64,000 bases of DNA from Lunularia cruciata (taxonomy: Eukaryota > Streptophyta > Marchantiopsida > Lunulariales > Lunulariaceae): assembly GCA_948567375.1 (NCBI GenBank), contig OX419758.1:2547001-2611000 (forward strand), in the 5' to 3' direction. A program made the translations under genes and the position numbers. Positions 45,190-57,582 of the stretch are shown in pieces. The notes beneath the pieces are model-generated. The model made no database searches, was not told where the DNA came from, and saw nothing but the letters and a program-made list of their open reading frames with translations. The number at the start of each line of letters is the position of its first letter. The first letter of the stretch is position 1.

Positions 45190-46860
45190 TTGAACTCAAA
45201 AATCTTTACCTTGTTACAAAGTACTTCCTTTGCTTTCAAACATCCTAAAAATAAGTAACTCAACTTTGCTTTTGTAATTAATGAACTCGAGCCACATCTT
45301 GTTCAACATATCTTCAAAATTTTGGCTTGAGAGTCCTAGAAGGTGAGTAACCAAGTGTTCTAGTTGTTTTTTTTTTTGGTACACCTTTGCCTCTAATGTG
45401 CAAATTCGGGTCTTCAAGTCATGCAGTCAGACCTGATGTGGTAAAGTCTTGGCCAACTTCTCCAAGTGTTTAAGCATCTGATTTGTTGCATCCTCCATGG
45501 TAGTGAGCATTCTCATATGATTCTCTACCATTCTTTTACAAGTAGCATGTATCTCTCCTTTGATCTCTTGCCTTACTTGTACAAGGATACATTCTTCTCT
45601 CTCCTATTGATCAACTTGCTTTGTTAACTCTTCAATATGAATGTAGACAAGCTCCTTAGAGTTCTTGTTCATGATTTTGATAGTAACAATCCTGAGTTGT
45701 GCTTGCTCCAACTTGGCCTTCAACATGATCACTTCTTCATCTCAAGCATGAAATTGTTTGTTGTGTTGTGCACTTCAATGCTTGATTCCAAGATTGAGTA
45801 CTTGTACCACCACTTGCATTTTTTGCAAATCTCCATCATAATTCTTCCATCTTGTCTACTATGCCTTCTTCCACTTGTCCATTATTTGCTCCATTTCATA
45901 ATAGTTCTCTTTTGTGTTTGAGAGTTGCTCCTTGATCTTCCTAAGCTCCTCACAAGCTCTTGCCTTCTTTGCATTGGTCGCTTGAGCAACTTGATGAAGA
46001 TGCACAACCAACCTTGTGTAGTTAGTGATGGTTTTGTACAATCTTTGATAGTAAGGAAGGATCATTTCCAACTCATGAAGAGTTGGATCTACCTTATGGA
46101 TCACTCCCCAAGAAAAGGATCTTTGTTTGTCACTGGACCAACTTACAAATTCTTTAGCTTGAGGTTGGCTTTTCTCATATTCTTTCTCTACTTGCTCCTT
46201 GGTGGGAAATGGTATACATACTTCCTCCCTCACTTCCTTTTGAGTGGTGGTTGCATCTTTGGCCACTTGCACATCCTCCTCTCTTTCTTGTATTTGAGCT
46301 TGAGTGGAATCCTCCTCCTTGGCCTTCAACTTCTCTATCTCCTTTTCCTCCAAGATCTCCCTCATAATATCTTCAAAATTGAATTTCCTTGCTTGCTTAT
46401 TGTCTTTCTTCTTCTTCCATGTTCACTCCTCATTCACCCTAGATCCAATTGGTAGATCCCTAATGTTCTAGCCTTGTCATTGTATCTATAGATGTTGATT
46501 AAGGAGGATTTTTTTATATCTTTTTGAGGATGCATTGTTATCCAAGGAGGATATCTCACCGTGGGGACTTTGCTTTGCTTGTGAAGTGTCTCACTCTCTT
46601 TTTCTAGCAATTGGCTTCCTACTTCTTCTTAAACAAAGTCCTCTTGTGCTGGTGCCAATTATGAGCCATCTTGATGAGGACGCACACTTTCTTTTTAAGT
46701 CTAAGGAGAGTTTGATGTGGGCAAAGGACTCTTTCCTCACCAATCCATCTTCTAGGAGGTCATCTTCTTCTTGACCCAGCTTTCCATATGGTTTCATCTT
46801 TGGCACCTCAACAATGCCTTCTTTATCATCCACTCCCTTGTGATCTTCCTCCCTCAAGAC
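45190..46860 (-). pseudogene. Charged coiled-coil protein of element D1
   Basis: Broken open stretches in order on the - strand: 46857-46591 (acidic, LGQEEDDLLEDGLVRKES), 46365-45859 (168 codons, ATG start; EEKEIEKLKAKEEDST, QVEKEYEKSQPQAKEF, ELEMILPYYQRLYKTI, then a heptad-like ACEELRKIKEQLSNTKENYY), a stretch near 45750-45600 (EVIMLKAKLEQAQLR) and 45417-45214 (TLEAKVYQKKKQLEHLVTHL). High Lys/Glu and heptad spacing indicate coiled coil. The last part aligns with D2 (53429-53707) and D3 (about 59730-59830). I do not recognise the family; it is not RT, integrase or protease. Possibly a non-autonomous element's structural protein. Confidence 0.55.
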
Positions 46861-47656
46861 ATCTTAATAATTTTTGTCATGATCTTCTTCAAAGGAGTCA
46901 TCATTTACTTGATGAGCCTTTGAGTTCTTGGCTATGGTATATAGAGGTTAGAAAATGTCACTTGGAAACTCTTAGCTAGAGTGGATGTGGCTTGATTGTA
47001 ATAATTGCCTAATTGTTGGCAAATTATAGAATTAAAGATCAAATATAGATCTAATTTAAGTGCAATTTGAGTGGAAAAATGAACTAATTATTGTGTCACT
47101 TTAGAGTTCATGTATGATTTATGCATGAGTTGTACTTCTATAGTGTATAATGTTGATACTGATATATGTTTTGTAGCAATGTATATATGCATGACAGCAG
47201 AGTAAGGTTTTCTTAGTTGTAAAATGACAAACTAGGAAGTTTCTTTGGGGAGGAATTGACACCTTCCAAAGACACTTGGATAGCAATAAGTGGTGTATAG
47301 GTTAGCAAGATAAGATAAGATGATACAATATCAAAATTAGAATGAAGATGCATGCAAGTGTAATCTTGATAAATCTTCATATTGCTTCAATTGTTAGATT
47401 TTTTGAGTTCCAAATAGGAGATACCATTTAAGGCTTCATTTCAATGTAAATACTCATTCAATCAGTCAAATAAAAATAAAGTGGAAGAGATAAAAGCTCT
47501 TTTTTGCTTTGCTTATTTTGAGTATAAGTGTCAATCTTTGTTGAGTGATTGTTAAGGAATCTGACTTTGACTTTGTGTGGTGAAATTTCCTTCTTCTAGA
47601 AGTGGTTCTTGCCTAAGAGGTTAAACAAGTTCTAGTTAATGACTACAATTTGTGAT
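46861..47656. other. 5' side of D1, no gene recognised
   Basis: AT-rich with a GATAA repeat near 47308. May include the 5' end of element D1; I could not fix an end. Confidence 0.35.
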
Positions 47657-48109
47657 TGTAAAAGACCAAGGAGAAAGATAGTAGAATGGAAGGTCACATT
47701 GGAACTCTCAATTGAGGGAAAGTCCAAATGCCTAGCATGATCTTTGGTCTTGGTATTTATAGGTTACTTAGGTATAAGGTTCTCAAGAAGCTTTCAAGGA
47801 AGGTTCCTTCTTGAAGTATCCTTTCTTGGAGTGCAAGCTAAGCTAGTCATTTACTTGTTGTGTAAGCTAAATTAGCCATCAACTTGGCATCCAAGTTACT
47901 CAATCCTTGGAAGGTTCCAAGAAGCTTCTCATCCCAAAACATCCAAGATGCTTCTAGAATATTGTACCAAGAAGCTTCCTAAACACTTCTAGGATATTCT
48001 TTACATTATTAGGCTATGCTAGTTCTAATTTATTTATTTTACTACATGTAAATAATTCTATTAACTTATTACTTTCTACTAACTCTTTTTCTAACTCCAT
48101 ATTATTACA
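47657..48109 (-). repeat. 3' LTR of A3
   Basis: 453 bases, TGTAATAATATGGAG...CTTTTACA in sense; diverged in U3, where AAGCTTC palindromes are fewer. Confidence 0.88.
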
Positions 48110-48125
48110 TATTCCTCACTTCTAG

Positions 48126-48794
48126 TTGGTGATGTCCTTGTTGCCATGGACTCTTCAAACTCTTAAATAACCACTTGCATATCTTCATCTTGATCTTCAT
48201 TTGACTAAGAAGGGCAAGTCTGTAAGCAATAAAAGAAACAATCTGAATAATATCAAATGAATCTATCCAATTAGGAGCAAGTTTACAAACTTGGATGTCA
48301 AGAGATAGAGGAAGGTTACTAGAGGAGAACATAAACTTACCACCTATCTAAAAGGTGAGATCACAACAATATAGAAAATCATATTTTTCTTGGTCTATTT
48401 AGAGCAATAAGGAGATGAGACTTGGCTTGTTGTAAGGATTTAGATAACATGGACAAGAAGGCAAAAGTATAAGGAACATGAGATGAAAATGGATCAAAAA
48501 GAGAATCTAAAACAAGTGGATCTTGCCCATAATTAAGAAAGAGGAGAGAATCCAATACTTGCATTCTTGGAACTATTGTATGCAAACCCAAAAATTGCAA
48601 GACAAGTATCTCAATTGGTGTGATAAACATTGATGAAGGCACATATCATATCTTCCAAAGTGTGATTGGCTTGTTTGGTTTGTCCATCAATTTGAGTATG
48701 ATATTTTTAGACAAGGTAAGCTTAGTGCCAAGGAGCTTGAAAAATATTTGCCAAAATTTGCTGGTGAAAATGAAGACCACAACTAGAGATGAGA
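48126..48794 (-). pseudogene. Integrase of A3, 3' part, chromodomain lost
   Basis: Near 48720-48620 the frame reads DGQTKQANHTLEDM, so the catalytic Glu region is present. Then QDPLVLDSLFDPFSSHVPYT (48540-48480) and the GPY/F-like LAPNWIDSFDIIQIVSFIAY (48300-48230). After it the sequence jumps to the very end (SPWQQGHHQLE), without any chromodomain. Junction at about 48195-48200. Confidence 0.8.
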
Positions 48795-49383
48795 ACCCTT
48801 GATAGGAGAACAATCAAGAGAAACACATGAGAAGAAACACAAAGCTTCACACTCAATACTCCAATGCCCCAAAGGAGCACCTCATCTTTATTATATAGCA
48901 AAGAGGATTCCCTCCAAGGAAGCTCCACCGTTGGATCAGATACATGAAATGGTGAGATATCAATGAGCTCCACTCTTAGATTCATTGCATGGATGGGTGA
49001 TATGTTGTTTCTTGTCTTATTTGGTTGGTCAAACAAGTTTGACTAGAAGAAATCTTTAGATAATATTCTTATATGAAGCTCAAAATTGCATGGATGGGGT
49101 ATTGTTGGAGCTCTTGTCAAGACACACAGTGTGCGGAGAAATGAAGCTTTTTATTTATCTCAAGGAAGGATTTCTACCATTTTTTAGTCCTAATTCATCC
49201 ATTTGGGCCTCTAAAATTGGCTCTGAAGTTTTCAAGGTGTTTTTGACTTCTACTCTATTAGTGGAAGTACTCTTTTAATGAAATCTCTATCTAATCTACT
49301 TAGTCCATCATATATAGCATACTTCTTAATATTACTAAGCCAAATTTCATCTCTAGATAATATGTCTAGCTAATGGTATTACA
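48795..49383 (-). mobile_element. Solo LTR of family C
   Basis: Same family as 17023-17619, opposite orientation: right end CTAATGGTATTACA is clear (49383), left end near 48800 (TGATAGGAGAAC) is eroded. It splits the A3 integrase. Flanks ACCCT and ACATT may be a decayed duplication. Confidence 0.75.
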
Positions 49384-49860
49384 ACATTCTATGGAGTTTG
49401 AAGACTATATCAAAGTAGATCTAGGCCAATAGTGGAACATCTACAATATCCACAATGGATGTTAGGTGAATCTTCTTTTTGAGCTTAACAAAAAATACCA
49501 CAATTGATAGATAGCCTTGGTCAATGTTTGGTAAGGATGTGATCTAAGCTCATATGTTCTTATTAAGTAAATAAAATTCGGAGTGATTGGAGTAGCTTGC
49601 TTGGTTTTTGGTTGCTAGACTTGTTGCATTGGAAACTCTCACAAGATCAAACATACTCTCAAAATTCTTGTGCCATGTTTGGCCATCACTATTGATGTTT
49701 TAGTGTACTCAAGGTCTTGTCTACCTCCAACAATTGGTTATCATGTGCTTCTTGAAGTCACACAAGTTGGAGATTTCCCAAAGCTAGAACATAGATTTTA
49801 TTCTCACAAAATAGAAATTCATCTCTGAATGAAAAGGTGTTGTTGTAGATTACTCTTGAA
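49384..49860 (-). pseudogene. Integrase of A3, 5' part
   Basis: Continues the integrase upstream of the solo LTR with the second and first catalytic regions and the zinc finger, all in broken frames; identified by nucleotide colinearity with A2 (3390-3900) and A4 (62170-62720). Confidence 0.75.
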
Positions 49861-50029
49861 CTTTATATTTACCTTTGAGTTTACTAACACCGTAGTGATT
49901 TTTGCTATTATCAAAGATTCAAGAAGAATCTTCAAATCAAGTCATTGTGACAAGGTATTGGTAATGACATGGAACTTTTTGAGCTTATACTCAAGTTTGA
50001 TAAGAATGAATTGTAGTTATTCCTCCCAT

Positions 50030-50420
50030 TGGTGAAGCTAACTCTTCATGTGCTCCAAATGTAAGGTCTACAACAAGGTTATGTGATCAATTTGCATATA
50101 GTTTGCATTATCACTTGTTTCTCCAAGAGGTAAAGTTGTCACACCTTTGTTGCATATATCAATGCATTGATATTGAACAGAATAATTCTTTTCTGTCATA
50201 TTTAGATATCAAGATAGACAAGCAATGGGATGCAATCTATCTAGGAATTCATGTTGCAATATGGCTCTAATTGCAAAGTTAGAAGAATAAAAATCAACCA
50301 CACAAGATAGTTTAGGATCATATAGTTGGAGGATGGGTCATGAAGACACCATATGCTTTAGTTTCTTGAATGCTTCTTCTTGCTTAGTGCTTTATATATT
50401 CACTAAGTGATTAGTCCATG
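50030..50420 (-). pseudogene. RNase H of A3
   Basis: Colinear with A2 4090-4440; the region around 50290-50330 encodes a decayed CVVDFYSSNFAI-type motif. Many frame breaks. Confidence 0.7.
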
Positions 50421-50509
50421 GTGCAACTACATGAATAAAATAAATGGATGAACTATTAAGAAAAGACTCACCAATCTATTAAATATGCAAACTTCCATGG
50501 CATCCTTAG

Positions 50510-51200
50510 GAGTAGGCCAATTGGTAATGGCTTTGATTTTCCTCTTCCATCTTCATCCTCTTTGTTGAGACCTTATAACCCATGAAGGTAACTTCCTTTT
50601 GACAAAAGGCCTACTTGGACTTCTTGTAGTACAACTTCCACTAGCATAATCATTTTAGGACTTCTGTACTTGGTTCTTTTGTTTTGCCTCTCTTTTATTA
50701 TAAATTATAATATCATCCAAGAACACTATGATGTATTAATCCAATAGCTCCTCCAACACCTATTTGATCCATGAAAATGGTTGGAGTATTAATGAACCCA
50801 AAAAGTAAAACTCTCAATTCAAAATATCCATACCTTATGCAAAATATAGTTTTTGCATATCCTCCTTATCAATGTGAAGCCAATAGCTAATCTAAAGATC
50901 AATTTTGAGAAGTATTATGCTCCACATAAGTGATCCAACAAGTCATCAATTCAAGCAAGGAATATACATTCTTCATGGTTCATTAAGGCCACAATAGTCA
51001 ATACAAAATCAAAGCACTTCATCATTCTTTGGTACAAAAAGTATTGGTATGGAATTCTTATGAAATTCTTATATTGTATGAAATTCTTCTCCAAAAACTG
51101 ATTAGTGTTGTTCAAAGTTCCTCTAAATCCTATGATGAGAACCAATAGATTGATCTACTCATTGGAGTACTACTTGGCAATAGCTTGATATTGAAAAATT
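50510..51200 (-). pseudogene. RT of A3, truncated
   Basis: Colinear with A2 4570-5290: thumb, YxDD region (about 50710-50740), motif B and motif A regions recognisable by nucleotide match, with small deletions. Homology stops at about 51197 in the segment before the fingers. Confidence 0.75.
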
Positions 51201-52299
51201 GAATTTCCACTCTAAAGCAATTTAGCAAGTTTAGACAATTTGCTGAAGATTACAACAAGACAAAACCCATATATGAGGTTGCAACAGAAAATGGCAATAC
51301 TACAATTATAATCATAAATTATTTTCCTACTTAATGCCTTTTTATTTAAATGATCATATTTTTCATTAAATTCATATACTTAATACAAATTAGTTTCTTA
51401 TTTCTTATAGATATCCTATTTATTAAGAAAGAGTTATTTCATTAGTATCAATTACTTAAGTATGCTTTTTCTTTACAATATAAGCAATGAGGAAGTTTAA
51501 GGACATATATTTCTTAAGTTTAAGAATTAATTTGAGTAATGTTTTCTATGGTCACAACACTCGTACTATGAGTACATTTTCTTATTTTCATATACGAGTA
51601 AAAGTTTAGAAGACTATTAAGACTAGAAGATAAGATTTCACTACTTATTGTTGGTCTAGAAGGTGATCATGCAAGATAAGAAGATGATTCAAGAAAAGGT
51701 TCCTTGCATCCAAGGAACACAAGGAGGAAGACCTTTGTGATTGTGACTATCGTGGTCATGATCACATTGCTTTTGATCATTACTTTCATAATCTTCATGA
51801 TTGTAATCTTTATGATTGCAATTCCTCAAGTGTAAAGTTTTGGAGCATAAAGTTACGTCAAAAGCCAATGACCTAGAACATCATTGGCATGAAAGTCAGT
51901 CAATCTTGAAGAAATCAAACAACTCAAATGCACCACCACCTAGATAAAGAATAGAAATTGATGACTATTTGTGTGTGTTATAATGGTCACATTCATGGAA
52001 ATGACAGTTCACCAAGGATGCACTAGTTGAATTTTGAAATGGTTTGGCTGGAGCTATAAATTTGTTACTCTTATTTGTGTACCAACTTCTTCCAACTCAA
52101 AATTTTTGCACATGGGGTGGTCAACAATTTTGTTGACAAACAACAAGTATTGAGTGTTGAGAGATTGAGGATTGGGTGAGTGGGTGCTTGTATAGATTTT
52201 TTTCTTCACCAAAGAAATCATAAGCAAGCACAATGGCTCTCTACCCAAGAAGATATTGAGTGCTTCTAGAGGTGATTCTAAAATCACCTAGAGTGAGAA
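51201..52299. other. AT-rich DNA and left part of D2
   Basis: 51200-51640 is AT-rich with nothing recognised. 51640-51900 has GATCATGATCACATTG- and TTCATGATTG-type stretches similar to part of the D1 module N region. No gene supported. Confidence 0.35.
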
Positions 52300-53080
52300 A
52301 ATAGGCACTCCACTATAGATATTAGTATATCCTTAGTAAGAGACTTGATTTCTTGTTGTAGAATTGGGGATTGAGCAATCTAGCCATGATACTAAACAGT
52401 AGAGATAATAAGGAATCTGGCTTAGAATTGTTAAGAGGTAATGTCTTTGCTTAGACCAAGGCTCCTTGGAGGAAGGTGCTCAAGAAAATGGTCATATCTC
52501 CTCCAAATGGGATGACTATAAACACCAAGTGGACTTGTCCCAAAGGTCAAATGCAAGAGGAGATCAAATCATCATTTAACAAGAAGAAGTTTTGGGATCT
52601 CTATACCTTAAATTTTCCATCCATTGCTCAACTTCTACTTGTTAATTGATGCTTTGATTTCCTCTTGCATTTGAGATTGTAGAGGTAATGAAAAGAGAGA
52701 TTGTGGAGGCAATGATAAAGCTCTTCAAGTCCAAGCACACGACAAATGCCAACACTAGTTAGGCTATCTTCTTCCACTATCTTCATGAAGAAATACCTAT
52801 GAATTGGGCTCAAATGTTTTTCATGTAGGTCTATGAGATATGTGGCAATATGAACAAGGAAAGTGGTGTCATGCTCTTGTCATCCTTTTTGTTAAATTTC
52901 TATATCAAAATGAAGCTTCTCACAAGAAGAGAAGAAGAAGTTTTCGAACACACTTCTATCACCAAGGGTATTTTTGTACACACCCAGAAGCAAAATAGAA
53001 TATGAGAAGTATATATTGGCCAAAAAGAAGTATGCAAAGTGGAAGGATGTGTATGTGCATGTGTATGAATTAAAGAAGTG
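52300..53080 (+). pseudogene. Element D2, N-terminal domain relic
   Basis: The + strand reads, with stops, FNKKKFWDLYTLNFPSIAQL, then EIVEAMIKLFKSKHTTNANT, FFHYLHEEIPMNWAQMFF and GVMLLSSFLLNFYIKMKLLT. It aligns with D3 57360-58500, which includes a VNWAHMFYVG stretch. The layout (a helix, then an iNwa..i block, then an LpfpsLit-like block) resembles the putative plant transposon protein domain; this is a weak, from-memory comparison. Confidence 0.35.
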
Positions 53081-53428
53081 AGCTCTCTAGAGCTGCACTT
53101 TGAAAATATACCCCTTTGCTTGACCTAGGTCATCAATCCTAATGGTACCACTGATAGCACATCTCATGGTGCAAATGATAATGGGTTCCACCACATGATC
53201 AATAGCCCTAACATGAAATCCAATCACCAAAAATAGTCCATGAGTAACTATCAAAATAACTATAATTGCCAACACTACCACTCTTGTATTTGAGCAAACT
53301 AGCTTTGATGCTATAAGTATCATGATATTGTAAAGGACATTTTATATTGTTACAAAGAACTACATTTTCTCATGGTTGCTCTAAGGAGAATTTCTATCTT
53401 CTCCTTGTAATTTTCTATAATCTAAATA

Positions 53429-54500
53429 CTAAAGTATCAAAAGATCAATAGATTTCTTATCTACATGTTCTCTAAATTTCAAAGCTAGACAATCCATCTT
53501 TGGATCTTCATATGTTTTTGCATTTAGAGTTTGCACTTGTAGCTTCAATTTGTGCAGGTTTATCTTTGTCATCCTTCCCTCTTTTTCTTCTTTTGTGAGG
53601 ATTATTAGTTTATCCCAAAGTTCATTTATTTCTTTGGCCATCTTGATTGTCATTGCCTTTAGAGTGTTGTAGGTTGCTTGTACTTTGGTTGTGATGTTGT
53701 CTATCATCTATAACTTAATTGATACCCTTTCTTTGTGCTCCTTCATTTCCTATGTGCAATTGAAATAGTTAGTTGAGGAGCTATCTCTTTTTTGTACTCC
53801 ATCATTTGGAGTTCTAAGGTGGCAATCTTTTCCTTCTCTTTCTCCAACTCTCCATGGAGGCTCTCCATCTCAACATCCATGTTTTATAGCTCTTCTTTGT
53901 GTCCTTGTTGCTTTTGCTTTTGCTTGATCTAAAGAGTTCTTAAATCACCTTAAAGTCTTTGGAGATCTTCCTCATAGGTCTTTAATCTAATATCAATAAA
54001 GTATTATTTGTCTTCACTTCATGGTTCTCTTGCACTAAGTCATTGATCTTCTTTTACTACTCTTTGTATATGTTTTGACTCCTTTCTAATTCCTCCTTCA
54101 AAACTTCATTCTTCACCTTGTTTGCAAAGTCACTTGTATGCATTGCCCTTGCCAAGGATACATAATCTACTACTTTTGGATAGAGGCATCATCATTTGCA
54201 AATACCTAATTATAGGATAAATTGAATCAAGTAAGTATGCCACTCCATTTGCTATCATTGTTACTAGTTATTGCACAAGAGTTGATCTTGCTTCTTGATG
54301 TGCCTTAAGGACAATAGATTCTCCTTCTATATCCACCTCTTCTTCTAGTTTTCTACATCCATTCCTTGTTCTTTGCCAAATAGTCCAATGGTTTTGTGCT
54401 TGTACGATCTTCAATCTAAAGATCTTGATCTCTGGAATTTTGTTTTTCTTTGGTGGCTCTTCCTCTATTTCTTCTTCATTTACTTCCTCTTTTGTTCTAG
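53429..54500 (-). pseudogene. Charged coiled-coil protein of element D2
   Basis: Opposite strand to the N-terminal relic. 53707-53429 is open for 92 codons: KMAKEINELWDKLIILTKEE, KINLHKLKLQVQTLNAKTYE. It aligns with D3 near 59590-59830 (MAKDQATHISLDKERIKIL ... KIHELKL-stop-IQTLEVKVHSNKK) and D1 45417-45214. Further upstream (to about 54500) the frame is broken but stays Lys/Glu rich. The opposed orientation of the two D2 parts implies an inversion or two insertions. Confidence 0.5.
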
Positions 54501-56779
54501 TACCACTAAGTTCCTAAATTGGATAGAATAAAAATGATTATGCAAGGGAATGCATTGAGTATCTTGAACATCTTAGTGATGATGTGTGGTGTGAACTTGA
54601 AGGAATCATCCATGTTGGCAATGAATGCTATGGTAAATCAATCCTTGTGCATCTCCTCACACTTAGTTCCAAGATCCTGAAAATTCTTATTTGGCTTCAT
54701 TTCCATGAAAATGTAGTCTTGTGCATGTTGAATATATTGCATTGCTTAGAATCCTACAATATAGCTTTGAATATCAAACATCACTAGTAAACACAACTTA
54801 ATTGGCTTCTCCATGCAACACTTTAATTTTTGTGTTGTACTGTATCTCAAAATTTATGATCTACCAATGGCTAAACTTGCATTCCAATAGATATGATTTC
54901 TTACTCTTCATAGTAGTATGCATTTTCCTAAGCTTCTAGGTCAATTGATTCTTGGAAGTTTGTATTCTTGCCTTTTTGAACTAATGAAAAATTCTAGAAT
55001 GATTTATCATCTTGGGTTGTTGAGCTAGCTTTTTCTACTTCATATTCTATAATCCTTCACAATAAATCCAATGACTACTAAATTTCAAAATCTTGCAAAT
55101 TCATTTACTCTTAAACTAAAGCTTAAATCATTTTTTGTCCATGTAACTAACAATTATTTGTGCAATCTACCTTGGCACACTATTTCTTAGTGATGGTTGC
55201 TTTCTATTGAGCAATCAACATTATTGTCTCTACTTTTTGATTATTATCATGGTATTCTTCTCTAGGTTTGTATCTTTAGAATTGCTCAATGTATGCAAGG
55301 GGACATGCAAGCATGTTCAAGTTTTTAAATACAAAAAATCTGTCATGCATTTGTAACACTCCACTTGTACACTAAATTTATTAATTGGCCTAAAACTCTA
55401 TAAAAATGTCAATAGTGCAATTTTTTAATGTACAAATTCTCTAATTTATGTGTGAAACCCTCACCTAGATGCTTTGTTCCTACTTGAAAAGAATAGCATT
55501 GCTCTTACACATTATTATTCTCACTGAGTTTCTTGTATCCACTAAATTGTCATCTTGTGCCAAAAATATCAAGGGAATTAAATTAACCCCATTATTTTGA
55601 ACCTTGGATGATAATAACTACCTTTAAAATGCACCTTTTACAATATCATAGTAATTCATAAAATTTATTTACCATGTCTAATAAAATGAATCATATCATA
55701 ATGAATGTACTCTAAATTTAATATTTCCAACTCATCCTTAAAACTTTTCTAAAGACAAATAGAATTATCTAACATAATAAAAGAATTTTCAAAAGGACAG
55801 CTTAAAGTTTCTCTTAATATTAATGAATGTATAAGTAGATCAAAGTTCATTCTAGCAAAAGGTTCTTATATTTTTTAGAAATGTTGTGTGTTAAAAACCT
55901 AGATCCACATTCAACTATAACAAATTAACTAGCAAATAACAAAGGAACAACAAAAGAAACATGCACATAACAAATTAAATAGCAACACAAAGGAAACCTG
56001 ATATTATTTTACCATAGCCTGATGTAATATAACAAGGTAAGTTGGCAAGTTGATGCAGGTTTGAAGGTAAAGGAAAGAAAATCAAAGGTGATTTTTACTT
56101 CAATAGTGTACAGTGTGCTAAAATTTATTGTCTAATTTATTCTCGTTAAATTTCATTCATGACCATTTCTCAAGCCAAAATTATAATGCTCAACTACTCA
56201 AAAGATTTTTGTATACAATCTACATGTTAAACTATCATACTCTCATTTATTTCCTTGAGAATCTTCTAGAACAATTCCTATTTGTAGAATAAGGAGTTCA
56301 TCAAAATGCATCTCAAAACACTAACAATTCCTTATAACTCAAGTGTCAATTATCTAACACACAATATTCTATGGTATCAAGGGATATCCTACAAATTATA
56401 CCCTTTTTAATGTATCCTATGAAGAAAAACTGGTGTGTCAACATGGACATGAATGAATTCCAATTGGAAATTTTTGCATAATTAACAAGACATAAGTGAG
56501 ATTCAAACTTCTAAGCTATTAGCAAGAAATGGGTATCATTGGAAATGAACCTACATCTTTGATACTTATGTTAAAATAGTGAAGTTCAAACATTTGAAAC
56601 ATGACCAAAATAAAGATAGAGTGGACTGGCTTTCTTTCTTGCAACTGCACATTTTACTACTTTAGTGATTTTCTTTTTATGAAAAACTTTTTTTTATAGT
56701 TTTATGTTCTTTTCTTAAGCTTATGCTAAGCTATAGTGTTTAGGCTAGAAAGTAGTTTTATACTACTTGCCTTTGCAAT
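54501..56779. other. AT-rich region without recognised gene
   Basis: Short homopolymer-rich DNA, stops in all frames; nothing supported. Confidence 0.4.
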
Positions 56780-57582
56780 GGAAGGCAGCTGCAGGGGTTA
56801 GAAGAATGAGTACAAAGGAGGATGTACATATGTAAGAAATGAATCCAAAGAAGGTAAGTCAAAGGAAGTGCTCTGCCAAAGAAGTGCAAGACCAAAAATC
56901 TTTGTTGTCACTAAACTTTGGCCCAAGGATCTTTGCCTTGGAAGACCTTTGGCCCTAAAGGAAGTACAAAGTACAATGACTTGAATGTGTCACCACCTAG
57001 AAAAATAACCACTATCAAGAACAATTATCACATACAAAAGCATTTTCATGTATAGATTGAGACTACCCAACCATAATTCAATCATTGAATATGGGTAAAG
57101 AACAAGCTAAGGCTATAAAATCAAGGTTTAAGTTAGCAATCCTTCAATTTCTGTACATCAAAGTTAGTCACCATGGTGTCAAGTTTTAATGAGCATTTGC
57201 CATAGAAACTACTCTTTGACTTTGTCCAAAAAAGAGATAATATGGTGACAAAGAGGCAAGATAGTGAGAACATGAAGGTAGTGCAAACACTTGCATGAGA
57301 TAATTCTTATACCACCAACATTGCATAAGTAGAACTTACATTGTAGAGCAAATGTGATATGTAGTAATAAATTAGGGTTCTTGTAGCAGAATTGGGAATT
57401 GTGCCATTTAGGGATGATTCCAAATATTAGAGATAATAGGGATCTTGATATTGATAATTTGAGAATAAATCTATTCACCTAGACTAAGAACCACTAGAGA
57501 GATATCCTTGGCCAAAAGAATGATGATGATTAACTAATGATGACCATGGAGACCCAATGTCATTAACCAAATAAGGGCTTGG

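Larger units (their letters stand above)
47657..51200 (-). mobile_element. Truncated chromovirus A3
   Basis: Family A copy on the - strand: 3' LTR (47657-48109), PPT region, integrase, RNase H and part of RT. Homology ends within the RT fingers at about 51197, so the 5' third (protease, gag, 5' LTR) is missing. A family C solo LTR interrupts the integrase. Left flank of the LTR is GTGAT. Confidence 0.85.

Noticed and set aside
45637-46455. Open frames of 94 and 176 codons on the + strand
   Set aside because: Antisense of the Lys/Glu-rich coiled-coil gene of D1; Leu/Phe-rich composition is what the complement of such a gene gives.
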